Source of the DNA: Archaeoglobus_B sp964471215 | GTDB taxonomy: Archaea; Halobacteriota; Archaeoglobi; Archaeoglobales; Archaeoglobaceae | Direction: 5' to 3' | DNA: 9,317 bases | Assembly (NCBI GenBank): GCA_964471215.1 | Contig: CAYYFC010000047.1 | Coordinates: forward strand, 1-9,317 | Part shown: in pieces, positions 1-4,900 of the stretch | Layout: each line of letters starts with the position of its first letter | Position numbering within the stretch: the stretch's first letter is position 1 | Notes under the pieces: generated by a model | What the model saw: the letters and a program-made list of their open reading frames with translations, nothing else | What the model was told of the DNA's origin: nothing | The model's database searches: none | Made by a program: the position numbers and the translations under genes

Positions 1-899
1 TTCCTCAAATTCTTGCTGTTGTTCTTCCTACGAATCATCCCTTCCTTGTTTAAGTCTTCGAACACGTGTAAGGTGTTTGGAAACATTCTTACGACCTCAA
101 TAGCCAACTTTCTTTCAATATCTTTACAATTGTTCTTCTCCCTTTGTCTATACTTTTCCCACAGTTTTTTACCTCTTTTAGTCTTCTTCTTGGACAGCGA
201 TTGAATACTCGCCCTCTTCCTCTGATAAATTATTCTCTTAGTTACGAGAGGCTTTAAGCTCACGTGAACGAATCCCAATTGTGGGGAAAAACCGTCAATG
301 GTTAGTTCGTTGCAGTCCCAAGCTATTTCGGTGTTTATCGCATATTCTCGCTCCTTTTTGAACGGGATAATTATTCTGTCGTCTTTTAACACGACTTCTC
401 CTATTCTCCACCCCTTAACCCTCTTGCAGAACCACAGTCCTTCGTAGCTAATTTCGACGTATTCTCTCGGCTTTAGCGTTATTCTAATTGATCTATGTTT
501 ATAATCTACTTTCATTAGTGTACTTTTACATCTTGCAAATCTTCTCTTAACGATATGTTTCCTTTTCTTCGCTCTTCCCTTGACGTACCTCTTTCTCCAA
601 GATTCTATTACGCTGTAAGCTGTTCTTATAACTGCGTCAACCCAGTGCGAAGCGTATGGATTATATTTCATTAACTTATCCCTTAGTTTCTTTTTGAATT
701 CTTTGCTCTTAGGCAAGTCTGGAACTTTAACCTTGACGTGTTTATCTTTTCTGAAATTTTTGTAATCAAATCTCCACTTGATATTGTTCCAAATCTCATT
801 TATCGCTTTTTGTAACATCGCCTTGTACCAAGTGATCAATCCCTTTATCCTTTCATCCTCAAACCTGATTGAATAAGCTCTTACATCTTCACGGATCAC
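1..899 (-). CDS. tnpB: TnpB RNA-guided nuclease of an IS607-type element, 3' part outside the window
   Basis: I translated the minus strand from a GTG at 899 and found it open to position 1, about 299 residues without a stop. It reads as an archaeal TnpB: a basic N-terminal half, then a RuvC-I motif with Asp195 in AWDCNELTIDGF and a RuvC-II motif with Glu281 in HVFEDLNKEGM. The third RuvC motif and any zinc ribbon lie beyond the window edge. TnpB proteins are guide-RNA-directed DNA endonucleases that help IS200/605 and IS607 elements persist. The GTG start overlaps the end of the recombinase gene by 11 bases, the usual compact tnpA-tnpB arrangement, so translation is probably coupled. Another in-frame start is possible. 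The reading frame is intact as far as seen, so the gene may be functional. The guide RNA would be encoded near its 3' end, which is not visible. Confidence 0.87.
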   Translation of the reverse strand, partial: MIREDVRAYSIRFEDERIKGLITWYKAMLQKAINEIWNNIKWRFDYKNFRKDKHVKVKVPDLPKSKEFKKKLRDKLMKYNPYASHWVDAVIRTAYSVIESWRKRYVKGRAKKRKHIVKRRFARCKSTLMKVDYKHRSIRITLKPREYVEISYEGLWFCKRVKGWRIGEVVLKDDRIIIPFKKEREYAINTEIAWDCNELTIDGFSPQLGFVHVSLKPLVTKRIIYQRKRASIQSLSKKKTKRGKKLWEKYRQREKNNCKDIERKLAIEVVRMFPNTLHVFEDLNKEGMIRRKNNSKNLR

Positions 900-1497
900 T
901 AATAAGCTGTTTTGCACCTTCTACCACCTTCTTGTATTTGTGAGACCTCATTCCATACAACTTTCCAGCAAAATGAGATATTATCGTAATTAGGTCTTCG
1001 ATCAGCTCTTCTTGTGGTGACTTTTCTTCTTCGTTTATTACGATGATTTCACATCCGTATCCCTCGAAAAGCTCTTCCAAGGTCTTAAACCCAAATCTTG
1101 TCAGTCTGTCGGAATACGCCACGACGACTTTCGAAATCTCTCTGTTCACTACCATCCTAAGCAATTTCTGGAAGTTCTTTCTGTTTTCCTTTAGTCCAGA
1201 GCCTACGTCCTTAAGAATTTCTATTTCCCATCCTCTCTCTTTAGCATAGTTTTTTATTAGTTCAATCTGTCTCTCTAAATCATCCTTCTGCTTGTTTGAT
1301 GAAACTCTCGCATATCCTATTATTTTTCTTTCCTCCTTTAAACCTAAAATTCTCTTTATTTCGGACTCTGGTATTCTTCTCCTTCCTCCTGGAGTTCTAA
1401 CATACCTTATCTTACCTTCTTTATCCCATAACTGTAACGTCTTTATTGAAACTCCAAGTATTTCTGATGCTTCCTTCAACGTGTAGTGTCGTTCCAC
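889..1497 (-). CDS. tnpA: IS607-family serine recombinase (transposase TnpA)
   Basis: This 202-residue protein joins a MerR-type helix-turn-helix (about residues 3-50: YTLKEASEILGVSIKTLQLW, then a basic TPGGRRR wing) to a small serine-recombinase catalytic domain (about 58-190). The catalytic serine is Ser66 in GYARVSS. The conserved AYSDRLTRFGF segment carries the active-site arginines, and a C-terminal helix follows. This N-terminal DNA-binding plus catalytic order is diagnostic of IS607 transposases, which move through a circular double-stranded intermediate using a dinucleotide crossover and make no target duplication. The start is GTG: the frame is closed by a TAA two codons upstream (1501-1503). 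The protein is full length and all key residues are present, so it looks active. It runs directly into tnpB. Confidence 0.93.
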   Translation of the reverse strand: MERHYTLKEASEILGVSIKTLQLWDKEGKIRYVRTPGGRRRIPESEIKRILGLKEERKIIGYARVSSNKQKDDLERQIELIKNYAKERGWEIEILKDVGSGLKENRKNFQKLLRMVVNREISKVVVAYSDRLTRFGFKTLEELFEGYGCEIIVINEEEKSPQEELIEDLITIISHFAGKLYGMRSHKYKKVVEGAKQLISDP

Positions 1498-1568
1498 AAC
1501 TTACGTTAGTTCCACATTTTACAAATTTTTTGGCCATTTTTCTACATTTTTACATTTAAATTGTTACG
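1491..1568 (-). mobile_element. Probable left end of the IS607-type element with subterminal repeats
   Basis: Between the recombinase start and the interrupted upstream ORF lies an AT-rich stretch with short direct repeats. GTTCCACA occurs at 1491-1498 and again at 1509-1516 (plus-strand reading), with a variant TTTCTACA at 1539-1546. TTTTACA-like units are interspersed at 1517-1523 and 1547-1554. IS607 transposases bind repeated subterminal sites of this kind, and the crossover is normally a GG dinucleotide; a GG lies at 1568-1569 (plus strand), just where recognisable coding sequence of the host gene stops. The exact boundary is inferred, because the other end of the element is outside the window. 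Confidence 0.5.
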
Positions 1569-1880
1569 GCATATACCCATCCCATTATCGTCAACCCATG
1601 TCCCGTAAAACGTTACATCCGGATATTCCTTTAAAACATCCAAGAACTTTGCCCTTATCTCTCTCAATTCTTTATCGCTAAGCTTTGGAAGCCTTCCCCT
1701 ATCTGTGAAATGAAATACGACTATTAATGGGTTCCTATCTACGTAAGCAAAGATAGACCTACGTAGATATTCATCACCCATGTCTATCCCCCGTGCCCTC
1801 CTGCGGGAGTCACGGGGACTCCCCTCGGCGAACACGGGTTCATCACGACTCATCCCCTCAATGTTCATCGGAATCTCCAA
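1542..1880 (-). pseudogene. Small conserved hypothetical protein, 3' end cut by the IS607 insertion
   Basis: This ORF encodes 112 residues but does not look like one intact protein. The middle (about residues 50-103) reads like a small folded domain: PLIVVFHFTDRG, an amphipathic helix with LREIRAKFLDVLKEYP, then DVTFYGTWVDDNGMGIC. Similar single-domain archaeal proteins normally continue well past this point. Here the last eight residues (RNNLNVKM) come from the AT-rich IS607 left end, so the C-terminus is lost. The first 33 residues are encoded by a GC-rich hairpin region and are rich in Arg, Asp and Pro. They are probably non-native; a more natural start would be the ATG at 1781. The family is not recognised with confidence, so no function is assigned. 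Confidence 0.5.
1789..1850 (-). other. GC-rich hairpin element, possible TnpB right-end or guide-RNA scaffold remnant
   Basis: A strikingly GC-rich block sits in AT-rich surroundings. CCCCGTG at 1789-1795 pairs with CACGGGG at 1811-1817, with an inner stem CTCC 1798-1801 with GGAG 1806-1809. On the minus strand GGGGAG (1824-1819) lies immediately before the hairpin. The same arrangement, GGGGAG followed by a GC hairpin, occurs on the plus strand at the window end (9286-9317). Archaeal IS200/605- and IS607-type TnpB elements often end in such a hairpin, which also forms part of the guide RNA. No tnpB coding sequence precedes it on this strand, so it would be an orphan end or a stand-alone structured RNA. 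Assignment is tentative. Confidence 0.4.
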
Positions 1881-1894
1881 AGTAATTCTTAGCT

Positions 1895-1912
1895 AAACTT
1901 ATATATAAGTTT
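1895..1912. promoter_or_regulatory. 18-bp palindrome over a TATA box: shared divergent promoter and probable operator
   Basis: AAACTTATA followed by TATAAGTTT is a perfect 18-bp palindrome. Its centre (TTATATATAA) is a good archaeal TATA box. The centre, near 1904, is 23 bases from the ATG of the AbrB-like gene (1927) and 24 bases from the ATG of the opposite-strand ORF (1880). Transcription would therefore start at or near either start codon, giving leaderless messages in both directions. A dimeric AbrB-type protein bound here would block TBP, so autoregulation by the 1927-2085 product is a reasonable inference. Confidence 0.6.
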
Positions 1913-1926
1913 TTCCAAACTATTGT

Positions 1927-2085
1927 ATGGTGAAGGTTGTGAAGGTGGGAGAAAGTAAGGTAACATCTAAGTATCTAGTTGTTTTACCGAAAGCAATTCG
2001 CGTAGCATTAAACCTGAAGAGAGGTGATTATGTAGAATGGTATATAGAGGGAGACAAGGTAATCGTGAAGAAAAAAACTACGTAG
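1927..2085 (+). CDS. AbrB/MazE-like small DNA-binding protein
   Basis: A short 52-residue protein. The sequence is typical of the AbrB/SpoVT/MazE swapped-hairpin fold: an opening VKVVKVGESKVTSKYLVVLP strand-turn-strand, the characteristic LPKAIRVALNLKRGD segment (proline-lysine then a helix leading to a Gly-Asp turn), and a closing strand (YVEWYIEGDKVIVKK). Proteins of this fold bind DNA as dimers and act as antitoxins or local repressors. The ATG lies 23 bases downstream of the centre of a palindromic TATA box, so the message is probably leaderless. The 3' end overlaps the TnpB-related gene by 49 bases in another frame. No toxin gene is beside it, which favours a role as repressor of the linked TnpB-like gene over a classic antitoxin role. 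Confidence 0.82.
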   Translation: MVKVVKVGESKVTSKYLVVLPKAIRVALNLKRGDYVEWYIEGDKVIVKKKTT

Positions 2086-3075
2086 TAATCAAGGGAAAAC
2101 TGGAATTCCCAGATATAACCGTCAAGGCTGAAGTACTCTATACGATGCGTCTGTTTAGAGAGGCTGTCGAGAGGTCATTTATACTGCTTAAGAGGGGATT
2201 GGAAGAAAAGGAGATAGTGAAAAGGATAACCCGATATATGAATAATGCCCACTACTCGCACTCAGCATTACAAAGAGCGAAGATGTACAGAGACCAGAAT
2301 AGGCTCAGACTTAAAAAGCCACAGCTATACAGTATTGATAAAGCATGTGAGAAGGGGAACAGGAATATCAGATTTGTTTCAACAGATAAAGTTTTAATTA
2401 AAGTACCTCATGCAGATGGTAGGCATGAGTGGGTGGAGTGCAGAGTTAAGTTTGGTAAAAAACATATACCGGTAATTGAGGAGTTAATTAATACTGATTC
2501 CCCGTACTCAATTGGAATAGTCCTAAACAATGATAAGTTCTATCTTCATGTAACAGTCCCGTTAGAAATAGTCGTAAAGTATGACACTCATTCTAAAGTA
2601 ACTGAGAAAAGTAGGTATATTGCTGGCTTCGACTTGAATGGCGATAGGATAAACATGGTTATAATCAACGAGCACGGGAAAATCCTTGATGTTAAAAATA
2701 AGCATTTTCCAGAGATAACACAACACGGATACCCAAAAGACAAAGCTAAGGACACAATTCTTAAATCCCTTAGCGAATTGATTGACTATGCTGTATATCA
2801 TAACGTTAGGTATTTTGTGTTTGAGAAGCTTACCAATATAGAGCGTAAGAAAACTAAAAATAAAAATGAAAAATGTCAATAGAAAAGTAGCACGGTTCCC
2901 CTATAGAACTTTGCTGAGACATGCAAAGACTATGGTTAAGAAAAGGGACGGCGTGTTTGTCACAGTTTCACCAGCATACACATCTATAGACGCTATTCCG
3001 CTAAGTAGAAAACTCGGCTTAGACGTTCACACCACATCAGCATATTTATTAGCACTTAGGTACCTAAATCTATGA
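2037..3075 (+). pseudogene. TnpB-related protein without zinc finger, one frameshift near 2869
   Basis: Two overlapping reading frames (2037-2882 and 2866-3075) together encode one TnpB-related protein of about 345 residues. The first holds RuvC-I (Asp199 in YIAGFDLNGDR) and RuvC-II (Glu263 in FVFEKLTNIERKK). The second holds the conserved NRKVARFPYRTLLRHAK region, SPAYTSIDAI and the RuvC-III-like GLDVHTTSAY with its Asp. The frames join if one A is dropped from the five-A run in GAAAAATG (about 2869-2873). The CxxC zinc ribbon of typical TnpB is absent, as in the TnpB-related accessory family whose members carry a VNPAYTS-type motif. The gene starts inside the AbrB-like gene. The frameshift suggests recent inactivation, although a programmed slip or sequencing error in the A-run cannot be excluded. 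Confidence 0.8.
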
Positions 3076-3206
3076 AAGTCTATCTACGAAAAATGAAACT
3101 GTTACACGGGGCATGTATGTTTTCTGTTTTAATCGACTTAAAACTAACGATGACGAGATAAATATTTATTAATTTTATAATTGTCCTTAGGAGAGTCATT
3201 ATTAAA

Positions 3207-3218
3207 GGATAAATATGT
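3207..3218 (+). promoter_or_regulatory. Promoter of the NfeD-type protease gene
   Basis: The sequence GGATAAATATG contains a TATA-like AAATAT at 3211-3216, 21-26 bases upstream of the ATG at 3237. No Shine-Dalgarno sequence precedes that ATG. The spacing fits a leaderless or nearly leaderless archaeal transcript. A second AT-rich run (ATAAATATTTATTAATTTTATAATT, split around 3160-3182) lies further upstream and could be another promoter element. Confidence 0.45.
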
Positions 3219-3236
3219 TTTCCAACGAATGTCTTT

Positions 3237-4514
3237 ATGCGCAGAGCCCTAATTGTACTGTTATCGATCCTGCTGCTGATTCATACATCTAATGCAGTCG
3301 TGATTAGGGTTGACATCAAAGGTGAGATAAATAAGGGAACGTCTGAACTCGTGAGCACAGCTTTTAAAAAAGCGGAAGAGTTGAACGCAAGTGCAGTACT
3401 TATAACGATCGATACACCGGGAGGTCTGCTAAATCCAACAAAGGATATAGTTTCCATGATAATAAACAGCAGGATTCCGGTGATAACATACGTCTATCCA
3501 AGAGGTGCGTTTTCGGCTTCTGCCGGTTCGTTTATACTGATAGCCGGACATATAGCGGCAATGGCAAACGGGACTTCCGTCGGATCCGCCACACCTGTAA
3601 CTTATGGAATTGAGCCCAGAGTTGAAAATAAGACTATAAATTATATGGCTAGATACATGAGAAGTTTGGCAGAGCTTAGAAACAGATCTAGCATAGTCGA
3701 GAAGTTTGTCACAGAAGGTATAAGCCTTACAGCTCAGGAGGCCTACAGAAAGGGGGTTATAGATGTCCTGGCCGACGACATAGATGAGTTGTTCGAAAAG
3801 ATAGATGGATGGACTGTCGATGTTAACGGGAAAAGTGTGAAGATAAGGGTAAAGGATGAGGAAATCATAGTCGTCAAAAAGTCAATCAAATCGATCATCC
3901 TCGAAGTCTTGACGAATCCCCAGATAGCACTCATACTGTTTCTGATAGGACTTTACGCATTGATATTCGGAATAACTTCACCGGGAATAGGAGCTGAAGT
4001 CTTCGGTGCCATATGTCTGATCCTATCCCTGATAGGATTCGGTTCACTAAGCATAGATTACATAGGAATTATACTCATCGCTCTGGGTATTCTATTTCTG
4101 ATACTGGAGCTTCTAACACCCACGCATGGAGTTCTCAGCGCTGCCTCAGTTGTGTGTATCGTTTTGGGTATACTGATAGTTTTTAAGGAACCTCTGATGC
4201 CAAAAGGATTCTATAAGGGGATAAGACTCTTCATGATCGGAATTAGTATAGGTATAACATCCTTCATGACATTCGTGATAATAAAAATAGCTAAGACTAG
4301 AAAGATGAAGTTAAAGGTTGGTAGAATGGAGGGGGAGGTTGGTGAGGTAATAGAATTCAGGGATGGCAGGGGTTTCGTTAAGATAAGAGGTGAGATATGG
4401 AGTTGTGTGAGCGATGATGAATTGAAGCCCGGAGACACGATTAAGGTTGTCGGAAGGGAAGGTCTAACGTTAAAGGTGAAAAAATGGAGAGAAAATTGGA
4501 GGAAGAGACTTTGA
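3237..4514 (+). CDS. NfeD-type membrane serine protease (ClpP-class, Ser/Lys dyad)
   Basis: This 425-residue protein matches the long NfeD architecture known from Pyrococcus PH1510. It has a signal peptide (residues 1-20), a ClpP/SppA-like protease domain (about 21-190), membrane helices at about 230-248, 253-271, 276-293, 298-316 and 329-350, and a C-terminal OB-fold NfeD domain (about 358-420). The nucleophile is Ser95 in FSASAGS, after the typical IDTPGG turn at 58-63; the general base is most likely Lys132 in ENKTINYMARY. The OB domain ends with the expected GREGLTLKVKK. Characterised relatives cut hydrophobic stretches of membrane-associated stomatin-like proteins. No stomatin gene is adjacent here. 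The last 31 bases overlap the DUF357 gene, implying co-transcription. The enzyme should face the outside of the cell. Confidence 0.92.
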   Translation: MRRALIVLLSILLLIHTSNAVVIRVDIKGEINKGTSELVSTAFKKAEELNASAVLITIDTPGGLLNPTKDIVSMIINSRIPVITYVYPRGAFSASAGSFILIAGHIAAMANGTSVGSATPVTYGIEPRVENKTINYMARYMRSLAELRNRSSIVEKFVTEGISLTAQEAYRKGVIDVLADDIDELFEKIDGWTVDVNGKSVKIRVKDEEIIVVKKSIKSIILEVLTNPQIALILFLIGLYALIFGITSPGIGAEVFGAICLILSLIGFGSLSIDYIGIILIALGILFLILELLTPTHGVLSAASVVCIVLGILIVFKEPLMPKGFYKGIRLFMIGISIGITSFMTFVIIKIAKTRKMKLKVGRMEGEVGEVIEFRDGRGFVKIRGEIWSCVSDDELKPGDTIKVVGREGLTLKVKKWRENWRKRL

Positions 4515-4738
4515 AATGGCTTGAGAGGATTAAGCTTAGAATTAAATACGTCGAGGCTAGGGATGAGAAGGGAAAGGAATTTTTAAAAAATATAAATGCA
4601 TATATATTGGATTCAGAATATTTCCTTAGGAAGAGGGATTTGATAAAGGCATTTGAATGCGTTGTATGGGCATGGGCTTGGCTCGAAATTGGAATTGATA
4701 TAAATGTCTTGGAAGAACACCGGACGGATGATATCTAG
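4484..4738 (+). CDS. DUF357 family archaeal protein
   Basis: An 84-residue, mostly helical protein. It matches the archaeal DUF357 pattern: an N-terminal helix (LEEETLKWLERIKLRIKYVE), then an INAYILDSEYFLRKRDLIKAFECVV block equivalent to the family signature of a Tyr-x-x-Asp-x-x-Tyr/His-Phe helix followed by Asp-Leu-x-x-Ala-Phe, and a closing WAWAWLEIGI. The hairpin-of-helices fold is known from structures, but the molecular role is not. The ATG lies inside the 3' end of the protease gene (31-base overlap), so the two are probably translated from one message. Conserved co-expression with a membrane protease is not something I can confirm from one window. Confidence 0.82.
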   Translation: MERKLEEETLKWLERIKLRIKYVEARDEKGKEFLKNINAYILDSEYFLRKRDLIKAFECVVWAWAWLEIGIDINVLEEHRTDDI

Positions 4739-4766
4739 AGGAGTTCGTGTATAACCGTTAAGCGTT

Positions 4767-4781
4767 CGAAAAGTATTTATA
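4767..4781 (+). promoter_or_regulatory. BRE/TATA promoter of the ilv leader and ilvBN operon
   Basis: CGAAAAG (4767-4773) followed by TATTTATA (4774-4781) is a good archaeal BRE plus TATA box. Transcription would begin about 25 bases downstream of the box centre, around 4802-4805, immediately before the ATG of the leader ORF at 4806. The leader ORF would then be read from a leaderless 5' end. The TATA box lies only about 40 bases after the DUF357 stop, so the ilv operon appears to have its own promoter. Confidence 0.68.
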
Positions 4782-4805
4782 ATGATGATGCTTTACCTAG
4801 CATTA

Positions 4806-4874
4806 ATGCAAAAAGCCATTGCCATATCGAGTCTCATTAATGTACTTCTACCTGTAGTAGTACTGGTAGAGTAA
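4806..4874 (+). CDS. Branched-chain leader peptide upstream of ilvBN
   Basis: A 22-residue ORF begins with an ATG that coincides with the predicted transcription start and ends with TAA, 26 bases before the ilvB GTG. Twelve of its 22 residues are Leu, Ile or Val. The final part runs Leu-Leu-Pro-Val-Val-Val-Leu-Val-Glu-stop. This composition is what bacterial ilv leader peptides show, where ribosome stalling on scarce charged tRNA decides whether the operon is transcribed. The position fits too: promoter, leader, pyrimidine-rich tract, then the acetolactate synthase gene. It is too short for routine gene calling. Its role as a sensor is inferred from composition and placement. Confidence 0.78.
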   Translation: MQKAIAISSLINVLLPVVVLVE

Positions 4875-4887
4875 AATCTCTTTTCTT
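4842..4887 (+). promoter_or_regulatory. Candidate attenuator of ilvBN: alternative hairpins and pyrimidine tract
   Basis: The 3' half of the leader ORF can fold two incompatible ways. Hairpin A pairs GTACTTCTA (4842-4850) with TAGTAGTAC (4855-4863), eight of nine positions paired around a CCTG loop. Hairpin B pairs CTACC (4848-4852) with GGTAG (4865-4869). Both use the Leu and Val codons of the leader. The ORF is followed by TCTCTTTTCTT (4877-4887), a T-rich tract of the kind that can end archaeal transcripts. ACCT at 4850-4853 can also pair with AGGT of the ilvB ribosome site (4890-4893). Ribosome position on the Val codons would decide which structure forms. Whether control is by termination or by masking the ribosome site is not decided by sequence. 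Confidence 0.55.
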
Positions 4888-4894
4888 GGAGGTG
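4888..4894 (+). promoter_or_regulatory. Strong Shine-Dalgarno site of ilvB, decides the GTG start
   Basis: GGAGGTG lies six bases before the GTG at 4901. That spacing is ideal and shows that ilvB initiates at 4901. An earlier in-frame TTG at 4886 overlaps the ribosome site itself and is unlikely to be used. A strong internal site is expected for an ORF that follows a leader ORF. Confidence 0.8.
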
Positions 4895-4900
4895 TTTCGG

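Noticed and set aside
13..204. Short plus-strand ORF at the left edge
   Set aside because: It lies wholly opposite the tnpB reading frame, whose RuvC motifs show that the minus strand is coding.
1491..1556. CRISPR array, suggested by the short repeats in front of the recombinase
   Set aside because: The repeats are only 7-8 bases, irregularly spaced and AT-rich; they suit transposase-binding sites and have no spacer structure.
1770..1850. C/D-box or H/ACA guide RNA on the minus strand (two GTGATGA C-box-like motifs and an ACA)
   Set aside because: No CTGA D boxes pair with the C-box-like motifs, and the ACA is not directly after the lower stem, so neither class fits.
3690..3720. Lys156 of the NfeD protease as the catalytic lysine
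   Set aside because: Spacing from Ser95 is 61 residues, too far compared with about 41 in the characterised Pyrococcus enzyme; Lys132 at 37 residues fits better.
4886..4900. Upstream in-frame TTG start for ilvB, adding five residues
   Set aside because: The TTG overlaps the GGAGGTG ribosome site, and the GTG at 4901 has ideal six-base spacing and the usual family N-terminus.
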